Positions 21,343 through 33,542 of a stretch of DNA of 64,000 bases are shown here, one piece after another (the stretch's first letter is position 1; each line of letters starts with the position of its first letter). Source of the DNA: Aporrectodea caliginosa (Eukaryota; Annelida; Clitellata; Crassiclitellata; Lumbricidae). The DNA lies in NCBI GenBank assembly GCA_020284085.1, contig JACEVL010000272.1, forward strand, positions 127,501-191,500. Direction: 5' to 3'. The notes beneath the pieces were generated by a model. That model had not been told where the DNA came from. It did not search any database and saw only the letters and a program-made list of their open reading frames with translations. The translations under genes were made by a program, and so were the position numbers.

Positions 21343-22500
21343 TACATGCATACATACATACATAGCCTACATACATACATACGTGTATGGATAGATAATT
21401 TCATAAATGCGTTAACAAATATACACAACTTACAAACCTATATAACGAAACTAAGCTTAATAGAACTATATACCTGAATTTCTTTTCAGTTGACTACATT
21501 TACAACTAAGTAATTTGGCCAGAATGACGATATTAGTTAGGACCGCTGCTCCAAGCAGCAGGCCCAGAATATAAACCAGCAGCTTTTGGTTCTGATACGT
21601 TTATCTTTCTAAAATAAGAATAAAAATATATTAAATACGGTAATTAAAGTTGAACATATCTAAGGTAACATGTAGAATAAAGGGTTTCATTTTTGAAAAT
21701 ATTTCTCTCAAGATGTTGTCAGATAAAACCGAAGTTGTAGCCTATATAGTGATTTAAGTCCGTATAGACGATTTACGTTGAACTATATGAAATATATTGA
21801 AGAAATGAAGAAGTAGAATATTATCAAATATTATGAATATCATCAAAGTGTTACTGAACTAAAATAATCCATGAATTACTATTTTGGGAGATCTATACCT
21901 TGATATAAAGTAAATACAAGACAGTTATAAGTGATAAATTATTAGACTGAAGGTCCAACTAGATTGAAGGGGCGTATGTCAGCGATATATACTAACGAAT
22001 AACAGTAGAAAAAAACGATAGAAAGGTTGTGTTTATATTTTAACACCTGTACACAGAGTTAGTGACGTAACAAGACAGTTTTCCAGAACTGAAGCCACCA
22101 GAGACATTCAGCCTTGGCAGACGAAGATGTCACAATGCACGAGCTGGATGCGAAAGACGACATGTCGATCTAAACTTTGAACCGTTTATGTCGTTGAACC
22201 TTATCTAATAACAATGTCAAATTTAGACTTCTGCACTTACATTGATGGGTTGCACACGGATTTTGGCTACAACCATGAACAAGAACAATGGCGTTCTTTA
22301 CGGATGCGTCACTGTTAAGCCTGAAAGCTGAGTTGTTGCATATTGGCAACGCTAACCCTTCAGCACCTATTCAGTAGGCATAAGCATGAAAGAAACCTAC
22401 GACAGCATAAAAGCTGAAACACACTTAGTACAGCAAACTACAGCTGGAACATTTCTGCTGAACCAAAAGTAATTGCACTGCCGCTAGCAATGCAGCTAAG
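21343..22500. other. Intronic or intergenic sequence, otherwise empty
   Basis: Apart from the transmembrane exon and a short CATA tract near 21340-21385, nothing is recognised. Confidence 0.4.
21474..21591 (-). CDS. Transmembrane exon of a candidate Ig receptor
   Basis: Between a TATCAG acceptor and a CAG|GTATAT donor, 118 bases read NQKLLVYILGLLLGAAVLTN followed by IVILAKLLSCKCSQLKRNS. This is one hydrophobic span of about 25 residues followed by cysteines and positive charges, the usual stop-transfer pattern with the cytoplasm after it. It ends in phase 1, which matches both candidate cytoplasmic exons downstream on this strand. The Ig exon lies 4 kb upstream, also on the minus strand. An in-frame TAA sits just before the acceptor, so the exon cannot extend further. 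Confidence 0.5.
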
Positions 22501-22506
22501 ATATAT

Positions 22507-22623
22507 GACTACGTTAGAATTAGTTTTCAAAAGGATTTTGTGACAAAATATTATTGATTACAGGGAACAATAATAATATTTTGTCACAAAATCCTTATTG
22601 TTATTATATTATAATAACAATAA
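22507..22623. repeat. Hairpin cluster: two adjacent palindromes
   Basis: The 25-base arm at 22531-22555 (AAGGATTTTGTGACAAAATA and on) is repeated inverted at 22572-22596 with a loop of about 16 bases. It is followed at once by a second palindrome at 22595-22623 with 14-base arms and a one-base centre. The flank TTAGAATTAGTTTT and loop ATTGATTACAGGGAA recur at about 24195-24262, so this is a dispersed family. Confidence 0.8.
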
Positions 22624-24190
22624 GAATAATAATCATAAGGAATAATAATAGATTATTATCTTGCGTTTGTTTCGTTTCGTCTGATCTCCCTCCTTTTCCC
22701 CACTAACTAATCCGTTCCCTATAATGTCTTTGTTCCTCTGACTTCCTTCCAATAATCTTTTGAATCCATGAAAACTATGTAATTCCATATAGACACGCCG
22801 GGCTAAATAGGCCTGATTAAAACTTCGCATCGATTAATGCCATTAAAAATGCCTGTACCAAACGTTCACTGCATGATGAATGCTACAAAAGATCTGAATT
22901 TCCTTACGTAAATAGTTATGGTGATAGAACAATGATCACTTTGTTTGTTGACCTTCTCGGTGATTAGTAGTTCCTCTGACTGAGTGTTAGTTCCGAGCCA
23001 CGAGAATTCAATTCTTTTCTTGCGGAATCGTGAGGTCGTGAACATTTCCTTCGGCGTCCTGACTGAGGTGAGATGGGTGGTTACGATATGCAGTGTATGC
23101 ACACTGCGGCACTGTGGAGTCTACTCTACAGTTACTTTGAACCACTCGATATTAACAAAAAGAACAGAGAAGTGAGATCTTGGCTCAGGATTCACAATGA
23201 CGGCTAAAAATGACAAGATGGGCGATAATCTCAGCTATTCCTTCAAAGGCTAATTGCGTAACTTATTGCGCTTATGCATTGCAAAGGGGCATCTGGCATC
23301 TGTTTCGATGTATGCGGCCTTTGCCGCTATCAAACTTCATTCAGCAATGATTCACAGTTATGGTCTATATGTCTTTAAAACACTTTTTCGCGCTGCGAAT
23401 TCGAGACAAATCTATTACATGCTTACTATGCAAATATTTATTCTTTTGTGATTTACTGCTTTACTTTTTTGTAGCAAAAACTGAGTTCGTAATGACCTCT
23501 TAGAATTGTTTTAATTATAACCGGTATGATGTAATTCGCACTTATTTATTAAGCGCCACTTTCTCATAGACAATGGGTTATTAAGTCGCTATCAGCAGAT
23601 CGAATTCCAGGATTATATTTCATCATTATTTAAACAAATAAGTATCAAGGTTAGACCACTTAGACTTTCAGGTGTATATTATTAGCAGCATCTATGCTAG
23701 TATTATCTTTAGGCCAATTTATTTATAAATATATTCAGAGGAGCAAAAGTGGCATAGCGCCTTAATACATTTCAATATAACTTATAAGAAAATGACACTT
23801 ACTAAATACGTGCAAATTACAATACTGGTAATAATAAAATAATGCTCGGCGATCATTACGAACTCAGTCCTTGCTACAAATAACGGAAGCTAATAAAGTG
23901 CAGTTAATCACATAAAGAAATAAACTGATACTTGCATGCTAAGCGAATGAGTTTGTAGGTAGAGCATAAACACAATGAGGAAAAGAAAAAACGGATGGTT
24001 CCGATGCATGCAGGCCTTGGATGCGGTGCGATTGTATGCGAGGCCACTGCGACGACTACAAGCTTTCCTATTTTAACACGCTCTGTTTTCAGTTATTCGT
24101 AGCCATTCCGCTAAATGTTAGGTAAGCCGTTGTCAGTAAAAAATCAATCAGCGCAGCGTGAGGTTTAGGGAAAGCCCGGTTCTAACACCA
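22624..24190. other. Unassigned sequence
   Basis: No gene recognised; probably intron of the candidate Ig receptor. Short frames lack domain signatures. Confidence 0.4.
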
Positions 24191-24194
24191 TATA

Positions 24195-24261
24195 CGACTA
24201 AGTTAGAATTAGTTTAACAATTAACTTTATTACAAAATATTATTGATTACAGGGAAAAATT

Positions 24262-24262
<1 letters not shown>
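24195..24262. repeat. Second copy of the TTAGAATTAG repeat
   Basis: Shares GTTAGAATTAGTTT and AAAATATTATTGATTACAGG with the hairpin at 22.5 kb but has lost the palindromic arms. It sits at the 3' edge of the LINE relic that follows. Confidence 0.6.
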
Positions 24263-24805
<543 letters not shown>

Positions 24806-25089
24806 ATAAATGCGCCCAGTAAGAGCAAGCAAGTCTCGAGAAATTGAGATGTGTCTGGCATGAGTAAAAAATAAATGGGAATATCCCTCATGAAATGCGA
24901 AATTAATAATTAATAGATGTAATTTTTGAAACCATAACATCAAGGCACTCCTTTTTTAAGAGATGTAGGTAGACTGCCAAGGAGGAGGCATCTATTGGGT
25001 GGGGATAAGTTGAACTGACAGAACGCTGTTTAAGACATGAGATATGGAATCGAGATAGAGAAATTTATCAGAGGTAAAGGAGTCAGCCT

Positions 25090-25620
25090 ATAATAACTCA
25101 GTACCAGCTAATATCTGCACGTTCGAACTACATATGTATGTATGTATGTACGTATTTTATGTGTTGTGTGCATGCACATGGTAGACTGAGCAAGCAACGG
25201 GGCAGGAAGATTCTTTGGTAGAAGATGGCCTGCCAGTGTCAAGATATAAAATATCTCACAAAGAACATCTCCCGGACTGACGAAGTCTTCTTTGGAGACT
25301 GTTGCGAAATTCTGTCTATTAAATATCAATTTCCCTGTCTACAATACAAGGTCGTCCATAAAAAATCGCTCCTCATTTCGGTTGCAGGTTAATTATAAAT
25401 TTATACTAAGGCTTAGATAAGTCAGCAATATTACAGGTAATAGATTAGGTCGGAGTAAAGAAAGATCATTACGAGTAAGGGACAGTTGAAGTCCCTGCAT
25501 AATAGATATAGGAACCTCTAGTAAATTAGAAATTTAATTTTATAGTCGTCTTCAGTTGCTTCCAGAAAGTACTGTTTAATTTCAAAGTTCTTGCAGCACC
25601 ACAACAAATAATTAATCACT
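25090..25620. other. Unassigned, probably intronic
   Basis: Holds a short ATGT tract near 25133-25150. No exon recognised. Confidence 0.4.
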
Positions 25621-25623
25621 CAC

Positions 25624-25959
25624 TGATTGGTGCTAGGATTGCTCTTGCCGATAACAAAGTGGAGTCTGTGCAGACCAAACTGCCTGCCAGAAGACTTAGG
25701 TTATGTCTACGTGCAGTCACGATCAGATTACACGATCCCGGTCCTAAAGTTTCTGTCATGAACCAAGAGCTATAAGGCGCTGAAGTGACTACTCCGCAAG
25801 TCGAGTTTGTTATTGTGAAGTTGCTTGAGTTTTGAGCGTTGATTGTCCACCAAGGAAGATACTTTGTTGATGCTGTGCAGTTGAAGATTGTAGGGTCATC
25901 CTTATCTGAACGAGGGAAGGCGTTTGAAGGCTTAGTAGAAAAACCTCCGGTTACAATGT
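25624..25959 (-). CDS. Ig-like domain exon (phase 1-1)
   Basis: A 336-base exon lies between the strong acceptor TTCTTCTATTTTCCAG and the donor A|GTGAGT. Both boundaries are phase 1, the standard arrangement for a single Ig-fold exon. The translation contains DPTIFNCTAS, YLPWWTIN and then GSLVCTDSTLLSAR. These supply the first cysteine, core tryptophan and second cysteine of an Ig domain, with several N-glycosylation sites (NCT, NSS, NFT, NST, NLS). It would be extracellular. With the transmembrane exon at 21.5 kb and tail exons near 19.4-19.8 kb on the same strand it suggests a type I receptor. No signal-peptide exon is visible upstream on this strand within the window. Confidence 0.6.
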
Positions 25960-26675
25960 CTGGAAAATAGAAGAAATTGGCATTGACTCCAATTTTAACA
26001 AAGATAACACCAGTGCAACTCAAATTAGCCTCAATAGGCTTTTCTTACAAGCGATTTTGCTGGCTTTTCCGTGTCCATATTCTAATTGTTCGTTATTTTG
26101 ACAACTGATTGGTGTATTGGCGTATGTGCGGTTTTCAACTGAACTGATCAATGGGGATTTCCTGTGAGTTTAGTACTGCAGTGCTTTCAGTCAGCCTATG
26201 CAGAAACTTTATGAAACTGCATGAGAACAAATATGTTTCAATTATACACTGCTAGTTAAGCACCAGGTCTAGCTCACTAATAATCCTGTAACGAAAGTTT
26301 TAGTAGGCCTATCTTATTTTCAAAAACATATGTGGTATACATATTCATTAGGTTCAAGGGAGAAAATATTTGTCAGCACACGTTGTGTAATAATGATTCA
26401 AAGTTGCCAACATGTTAGTGTAAACAGATTTTGATTTGTGCCTTCTACCCTCTACCGGCGGTATTATATTAATATATAAAAGTATTTCGAAACACATCCA
26501 TGTAGTGCATTTCTTCTTGAACTGTGGTCGAAGCTTCAGATCGATCCGCCATATTAGATCAGGCAGTTGCGAAAATCGCATGATTCGCATCTGAAGTGAC
26601 AGGCTACAGGATTGTGGAACCGAAACGACTAATGAGTGCAACGACTTCATTGACAGGATCAATATTAGGGGAGTT
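25960..26675. other. Unassigned sequence
   Basis: No supported exon or element. Confidence 0.4.
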
Positions 26676-27215
26676 CATTCATTCATTTCGGAAATTTATA
26701 TAGCGCCTCTTCAAGATGCTTACTCAGGAGTACCCCAGCCCAGCCATGGCTAAAGATATAGGACTTAAGCAAGTAGTAGAAAGCAGGTGGATTATTCAGG
26801 GCAGTAAGCGGAGGGGCCAACAACAGAGAAGGCTCAACGCTGTCTGACCAAAGAATGGGCCCGAGTGACCAGGAGACCCTCCTAGCCGAAGAGCGTGAGA
26901 GCTCGACGGGGAGGTTATGTCAGATACTGGGCGACAGAGGTCGGACAGGTTGGACGGAGCACCATCATCGAGACACTGCCAGACATGCGCTGCTGTCCAA
27001 TAGGAAATGTGTTGTGAGGCAGGAAGCCAGTTGAACACATCTCGCACGATGGCAGAGACTGGGGCATATTTTGGAATATGAGCAATAAGCCGAGCAGCAG
27101 AACGAAGGACGCGGCCAAGGCGCAGTATTAAGCCCGACGTGTCACCAGCAGGAACCGAGCAACAATAATCAACTATACTGCTGACAAAGGCGTAGACAAG
27201 GACCAAAGCCGTCCT
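26676..27215 (-). mobile_element. LINE reverse-transcriptase relic with 3' end shared with the SINE
   Basis: The minus strand reads FVSSIVDYCCSVPAGDTSGL, VLRSAARLIAHIPKYAPVSA and VRDVFNWLPASQHISYW, the C-terminal part of a CR1/L2-like reverse transcriptase. The 3' end reads (minus strand) CATCTTGAAGAGGCGCTATA then TAAATTTCCGAAATGAATGA. That is nearly the tail of the SINE copies at 1974 and 20607, so this LINE family is the likely driver of the SINE. Confidence 0.8.
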
Positions 27216-28980
27216 ACTCTTGAGTGATTTATGAAGCTACAGCGACATATCGTCTGCTGTCATATTTGTCATATTTGTTAAAAAGGCAATGGCGACATCA
27301 AAACTGAATACTATTTCATTAACACTTAGAATAACAGCTGCTGCAGTCTAATTATCCACAAGCATTTTTTCGTAATTCAGAGTAACAGAAGGCATGAAAA
27401 CTAAATTGGGACCAATGCATATTGTAAATTCTTAGAGAACAGAGACAATAATCCGGAATTATTAAAGTCAATGCTCACAGACATAATACAGACATTTGCA
27501 ACACGTTTGGTTATATAAAACCTACTGCTTTCTACACAGCTGCACGATCTTCAACACAAAGCCAGTCTTGAAATACTATAAATGAAGCAATGAATTGACT
27601 GCTTAAGTTGCATTAAACAGCAGCATAAAAATGCACGATGGAGGCCAACATCTGCGGGTAACCACTGTTCATGTATTATACATTGCATTGTATCATCACA
27701 AAGGCCAACTAGTCCAACGTTCGGCGTGTAACTGCAGCAGTGAGTCCGTAGAGGCTCCGGCCATAATTATCATTCAACGAAATATCAGTCAACCAGATCA
27801 CCGATAGGCTATACATTTTCAAACGCTATTAAATAGTTGAGTGTTGCAGAATGTATACTTGATGTGTAACACTTACCGTCGCGGTATAATTGATTAGGAC
27901 GTGTGTCCTTTCACCTTGCTTACTTAATATCGTTTATTTAACGACGCCGTCATATCGACGATGATTGGCGTAACTTTTGCTCTACAGTTCGCATAATTCT
28001 GTCTAAAATTATTCGGGTAGCTCTGAAGCGTTCATGCGCTATTTTGGTTATCTCTCATAAAATTATACACCTATGCGACTGGTATTTTTCAAATTTTACA
28101 TCATAGCCTTTCTGTACTTAGACATTCCTCAGTATTCTTCCAATTTATCCAGAGCCAGCTATTCGTTCGTGTTTAAATTATCATCAGTCATGCAGCTGCC
28201 AAGATTTCTACGTTTTCCAAGAGCACCACTTAGCTTATTATTAATTTTGACCCAAACTAACTGGCAAACTACCATGCGCAAGCACTTTGAATAAATGAAA
28301 AAGAAAGATTAAATAATCTAGAAATGGTGAGAGTAAAGTATGTGATCTGTTCGTTCATATAAATCAGAAGCTTTAATTCTATTTGTCTGTACATGAACTG
28401 CTCAAAATGCTAAATCAACCGTAATGAGAAACAAATGAAGCCAGCCATTTACATTACACAGATGGAACCAATCAATATTAAAGGAACCTACTGCAGGACA
28501 GCACAGAAGTATTTCAACGTATGTGAAAGATAGATTTAGTATCCATGAACAATAGACCAAATAATTATAATCAAAATACATCAGATAAAAATAGGCCCTA
28601 TTCGCTGTATAATTTCTAATCCGTTGCTTTGCTTTGTAGTATGCAAATGAGTCCAATTTGCCATTTAACGGACACGGTTCTCTACAATCGGACCAGAATA
28701 AATAAACTCGATCGATTATTATTTTACTGGCGTATTATGCGATCGGGTGAACTGAAAAAGTACACTGCTGGACTTCAATCCTAAATGTAAGGCCTTGAGC
28801 AACTAACTAGGACGGTTGCTTGTTCTTGTTGATACTACATTATATGTAGGTAGGAAAGGTGAAGCTAAGCAACATTGAAATCAGTTAGGGTAAGGGTTAT
28901 GGTAATGTGAACATCCATCGAATACCACACTACATGGCATCCAGTCAGCCCTCTATCCTAACAATGTCGGTAAATAATAA
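27216..28980. other. Unassigned sequence
   Basis: No gene supported. A minus-strand frame near 28400-28650 contains CCPAVGSFNIDWFH, faintly like an Ig strand pair, but there is no convincing exon structure. Confidence 0.4.
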
Positions 28981-29002
28981 TTATAACAATTATTCCGTTT
29001 AC

Positions 29003-29263
<261 letters not shown>

Positions 29264-29823
29264 TTATTTTTGCACCTCTTAGGCGAGGTATACAGGATCC
29301 CTCAGGGACTTAGATATATACTAACTGATGTAATTTGTCTTAAGATGAGCCCTACACGTCGTTGTCCTGGTTGGAGAAAGTGCCTCGGAACGCAATTGCG
29401 GTATAGCGTTGTATCGTTAATGAGATGCGCTGGTAAAGGATGGATGCCTTTCTCGTGGGTCCCCAGTGACCACACTAAGTTTTTTCCTAGGTCAGAGAGA
29501 AAGGCCTGGCCTACGTGGTTTATCGGACCCATGGTCTCGAAAGCCCAGGCTTTTAACTGCTACGACTGTAGAATAATTATTAACATTACAATAAAAGCGT
29601 TGACCTGGAAAAAACCCATTACTGCATGTGTGACCTTAAAAGTCAAAGCTCGCAACGGTTGAATGACATCACAATTGAATTCATTGAATTAATTAAACTA
29701 GTTAAATTATGTCCTATGCTAATGACTTACTCCGCGTCTGAAATAAATATCGATGCAACGGGATGCTTGTTGTCTTGTGAAGGTAACTTTGGTCAGGTAC
29801 AGCATCAACACACACACAGCGTG
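29264..29823. other. Unassigned upstream region of a signal-peptide exon
   Basis: No repeat or gene named with confidence. It could hold the promoter of the short exon at 29824. Confidence 0.35.
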
Positions 29824-29890
29824 ATGGCAAATACGCAGCTGAAGTTCCTTCTGTTCTGCGTTTGCATTCTGTTTTCACCAATAACAAAAG
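29824..29890 (+). CDS. Candidate signal-peptide first exon
   Basis: ATG opens MANTQLKFLLFCVCILFSPI-TK and meets an AAAAG|GTAAGTGA donor in phase 1. A basic residue followed by about 13 hydrophobic residues and a small polar end is a good secretory signal, and a phase-1 donor is typical before an Ig-type exon. No following exon was found on the plus strand: the next 2 kb are LINE and MITE. An 18-base piece from its start (ATGGCAAATACGCAGCTG) recurs at about 30444, where a stop follows at once. Confidence 0.4.
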
Positions 29891-30009
29891 GTAAGTGACG
29901 TCGACCTAATATCTGCAAAGGTAGATTCAAATAAAGCTGTTAAAGTCTTACATAAAAGTGGAGGTAACGCGGAACAATCAACTTACTATATTGTTGGGCA
30001 TCACTCTGA

Positions 30010-30105
30010 CTCGACGCAGCGCTCGTGAATAAGCTGGTGCCCTGCGCTTGGCTTTCGAGTGTCACTTAAGAAGTTTGAGAATTACGATTACGATTACTAT
30101 TGTTA
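30010..30105. repeat. Dispersed repeat copy (GACGCAGCGCTC family)
   Basis: GACGCAGCGCTCGTGAATAA followed by GCTGGTGCCCTGCGCT and a TTACGATTACGATTA end. Best matched by the copy at 62 kb. Confidence 0.6.
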
Positions 30106-30454
30106 CAAAACTTCTACTTGGAAACATAATATCATAAGGCATCGAAACCTAAGACAATGTATCATTTTAGTCCGGTAGAATCAGCTTAGCTATATCCTTG
30201 TAGACCCAGCTGTGTCAAGAACTGTTTCTCTGATTGAAGATCTATCCAAAACTTGCGAGAAACGAACAGAATGTTGCCTTATGAGTATAATAGACTAGAG
30301 TTTTCTGCAAATGACGGACCCTACGGAGTATATTAAGCTTAATTAAAATTTTATATAGTGCATTGCTATTAGACAAAAGCAAAAGGCATTCATCCGAATA
30401 AATTGCTAGAAATGTGTAATTAATGAACTAATAGTATACGTATAATGGCAAATA

Positions 30455-30570
30455 CGCAGCTGTAGAGCGCCTCTTCCGAAACTCTCAATGACACTGTGAA
30501 ATTGTTCCATTGGAATTCGTAATAAGACAGCCATTGAGAGTAATCGAGAAAGCGCTATGCAGCTGTTTAG
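30455..30570. repeat. Small imperfect hairpin
   Basis: GCAGCTGTAGAGCGC and ACTCTCAATG at the left recur inverted at the right (CATTGAGAGT, GCGCTATGCAGCTG). It could be a very short MITE. Confidence 0.4.
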
Positions 30571-30639
30571 CTGTGTTACATTACAAGCGTTATATTGACA
30601 TCGCTATCAGAGTTTGGTCCATGCATCAGATCGAGAGAA

Positions 30640-31200
30640 AATTTATAAGACCGTTTCAGAGTGAAAATATTTAAAAGACCGAGCCCACATCACAAAATTT
30701 AGAGGCGAAACATCCGAGTCAGTTCACATCAATGCTAGCGTCATACAACGTCTTAGGCCCTCCCTCATACAAGATCTCTATCCGCTTCATGAAACCAACA
30801 ATATGTAACCAAGGTACGCTGACGACCCATACCTTCTCATTGGCTCTAACCTGCATACCGCCGCGGACGAATTCGCGCATATTGCAACATGAGAACGGGA
30901 TATCATTCTGCCACTGAACCCGCTCAAAACAATAGGGATGCTGGTATCGAGGAAGAATATTGGGAGCCTAGCCATTCCAGCGATAATCCCTGGACCTAAG
31001 CGGGGTTAGAATCCATACACGTATACTTGGCGTCAACATCACCTCCGACCTCAGAATGGATCAGCACCTTGACAGTGTTCTCGCGCATCTGCCTCAACAT
31101 CTTCATACTCTCTGGGGATCCTGCGCTTTCGTGTCCTCTCTGGAAAGGCCCTTCATAAGAAGGCAAAGACAACTAGACTCTCGCACACCCTATGCGACTT
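30640..31200 (+). mobile_element. LINE reverse-transcriptase relic with YADD motif
   Basis: The plus strand reads VHINASVIQ near 30730, the catalytic YADD at 30815-30826 followed by PYLLIGSNLHTAADEFAHIA, then LPLNPLKTIGMLVSRK. In another frame comes IRILGVNIT-like HTRILGVNITSDLRMDQHLD at about 31015-31070. Several frameshifts and stops make it dead. It is one of the few LINE pieces here that retains the active-site motif. Confidence 0.75.
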
Positions 31201-31205
31201 CCCCT

Positions 31206-31626
31206 AGAGCTGTACCGACATCGCTTTTTGCCGATTATGCCGATACCGCGTATAGCCGATTATTAAACTGCCAGTACCCATTAATGAGACCGAATATTTC
31301 ATTATTTGCTTTGTAAAAATGTTCAGTTCCGAAACATAAACCAGTCTATTGTCACAACTATAAGGGTGGACGTTTAAATTAAGTTGGGAAGTTGTAAACG
31401 ATATGTTTTAATGCGTAAATAATTAGGGACGTAAAACGATAGATGAAAATCGATGAAAAACTTGGAATATGCAATAATTCAAGTAAAATTATTAAATTAT
31501 AACACAATATCGACATCGGCACCGATTAATCGATTATTTCTGCCGATACCGTACCCGATTACACCGATTGTTCTAATAATCGGCCCGATTATGCGTATGG
31601 CCGTTTAATCGGTAGCCTACAGCACT
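31206..31626. mobile_element. hAT-like MITE with CCGAT-rich interior
   Basis: The ends are AGAGCTGTA on the left and TACAGCACT on the right. The interior is rich in CCGATTA and ATCGGC words on both sides. The flanks ACTTCCCC and AACTCCCC are similar but not identical, so an 8-bp target duplication is possible, not proven. The left end directly abuts the LINE relic. Confidence 0.5.
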
Positions 31627-32018
31627 AACTCCCCGGGATGTTGGGGTTATGCCAGCTCCGAGAAGCGACAACCTGTCCTCTATAGCCTTTCTTCGGATTT
31701 GAACTCGAGGCCTATTGGTAGATCCTTTGTCAGTACTTTTCCCCAACAGTACGTGCAGTCGCTAGAGGGCGCCACGCACGCTTCAATAGTTTCGTCTAAC
31801 GTTGCACAACTTTAAAGAACCAATTAAAATTATATTTGTCTTATGAGTTTAAGACACAAAATCAACCAATCTTGTAGCAGAACTTCTGAAAACAAATTAG
31901 AACACTTTTGATGCGTTATTGGTTAGTAAAACAAACCCGGCCGAAGCCAACCAATGACAATGATTTTCTACAACTCTACAAGAATCATCTATGTACAATT
32001 TTGCCATTGACATATATT
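31627..32018. other. Unassigned, downstream region of the Mab-21 paralogue
   Basis: No feature recognised. Confidence 0.4.
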
Positions 32019-33542
32019 TCAGCCTAAGCAGTGTTCTGCATTCGCACCGTTCTGAAGTTGTCGAAGTTTTTGTTGAAGAAAACAGCTTATGATGTGCTCA
32101 GAAGGAAGACTGGGTTTGAGATTCTTAAATTCAAACAATGCTTCTGAGAGTGAGTGACAGCGATCGATCAGACATCTCACTTTTAAATATCTTGCCAAGA
32201 AGTGTCTTCTAAGAATATAATGACAACGCATGTTGTAACTCACTTCAAGAACTATAGAAAGTAAGCACTTGTCGGAATGAATCTTCTGGACAAAAAACTG
32301 ATTGAAGGTCCAATTAGAAGGTCTTTCGCTTTTCTGCAAAGACTCACTTCGTGGCAACAAATAATAGAACAGTGTGTGAAATCCAAGCAAACATCGGACT
32401 TCGCTGTCGAAAAAGGAGTCAAGCGGTGGCAACACCATTACATTGGCAAATGCAAGTTTCTTCGAGTCACTCTGAAGATCTCGATCCTCGAGAATTCGTT
32501 CACACAAATACAAAACTTCAGGATATTTGCGACGCTGGTACAGATACACAGCACGGTAACAATCAGCTGTATTGCAGTGAATGCCAAAGTCTTTGCCGAC
32601 GGCATTGTAAAATGATGTAATATTTTCTAAGGAAAATTCCATTAGCAATTGAATAATACCTTCTTCATCTGGCAAACATCTTTCATTGAGCGCTACTAAT
32701 TTATTCATTGGATCTGTTCTGTGGTAAACGCGCAAAACACTATTTCTGTTCGCTAATATTCGTGAAAATTTCCGATTTGTTATAGCCATCAAAATAACAT
32801 CGAGCGGAAATGTTGGAGTTATAAAAATGTTATTAGGTCCAAAAGCTCTAGCTTTTCTTTCAATTGACGAAATTGTTAAATAGTGAGCAACAACTTCTGG
32901 TGTAAGACAAATATCTATGAAAAACTGCCTCTTAGTATAATGCAAAGAAGCGTCTTTAGTCTTCCTGAAAAGTAAATAAAATCCAATTATCTCCGAAATG
33001 TCTTCAATATACAACAGACAGCCTGCATTCAATGTTTCTGTGTCTTCGTTTCGAGGCTTTTTATTCACGATCACTCTCGAGCAAAGGTCTATAACAGTTT
33101 GATATTCTGATGCGGCAAAATGAAGAGCCGCCATGTAGGACAAAGTTGCCTTGGCGATTGTGTTTGTTTTAGAATCCTTACATTCCAAAGCTTTCCTGAG
33201 AAGTACTTTTGATATTTCAGCCACAACTTTAACTTCTAGATTATGACTTGATCCAATCAGATTTTCCATCAGATCCTGAGCTCTTACGAAATATAATAGG
33301 CTTTTAGTAAGACAAGTGGTTAACGGTCTGGGCATGTTGTGGTGCTTGGATCTATAAAATTTTGGTTTGATCAAAACTTGTCTTATTTCGTCAACAAACC
33401 ATTCGCTGTCACAGTGAATTTCTTTACAGTCCAATAAATGGGCAGCGTGCAATATACGCAGCATCGATCCATAAAACCAGTAGCATGATTCAATTTCTGC
33501 GGATGGCCGACGATCATATCCATCCAAAATAACAAATAACAA
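32019..33542 (-). CDS. Truncated paralogue of the Mab-21/TPR-like protein (C-terminal half)
   Basis: An uninterrupted 507-codon minus-strand frame matches the C-terminal half of the larger gene at 45-48 kb along almost all its length. Shared blocks include YMAALHFAASEYQTVIDLCS, LNAGCLLYIEDISEIIGFYL, CNTADCYRAVYLYQRRKYPE, LCERILEDRDLQSD, MVLPPLDSFFDSEVRCLLGF and RRHFLARYLKVRC. The repeated helix pairs with A, L and Y at TPR-like positions suggest an alpha-solenoid. It lacks the CARD, TRADD-N-like and nucleotidyltransferase parts. The frame opens with TTG, not ATG, so it is either a downstream exon of a gene whose 5' part is lost, or a pseudogene still open. An acceptor-like ATATAG lies just upstream near 33546. 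Unlike the larger copy it has no stop before the conserved RRHFLARYL end. Confidence 0.7.
   Translation of the reverse strand: MLFVILDGYDRRPSAEIESCYWFYGSMLRILHAAHLLDCKEIHCDSEWFVDEIRQVLIKPKFYRSKHHNMPRPLTTCLTKSLLYFVRAQDLMENLIGSSHNLEVKVVAEISKVLLRKALECKDSKTNTIAKATLSYMAALHFAASEYQTVIDLCSRVIVNKKPRNEDTETLNAGCLLYIEDISEIIGFYLLFRKTKDASLHYTKRQFFIDICLTPEVVAHYLTISSIERKARAFGPNNIFITPTFPLDVILMAITNRKFSRILANRNSVLRVYHRTDPMNKLVALNERCLPDEEGIIQLLMEFSLENITSFYNAVGKDFGIHCNTADCYRAVYLYQRRKYPEVLYLCERILEDRDLQSDSKKLAFANVMVLPPLDSFFDSEVRCLLGFHTLFYYLLPRSESLQKSERPSNWTFNQFFVQKIHSDKCLLSIVLEVSYNMRCHYILRRHFLARYLKVRCLIDRCHSLSEALFEFKNLKPSLPSEHIISCFLQQKLRQLQNGANAEHCLG

Noticed and set aside
28402..28656. Possible additional Ig exon (CCPAVGSFNIDWFH)
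   Set aside because: Only one strand pair resembles an Ig fold; no second cysteine context or paired splice sites were found.
32277..32620. Plus-strand frames over the Mab-21 paralogue
   Set aside because: Antisense shadows of the conserved minus-strand frame.
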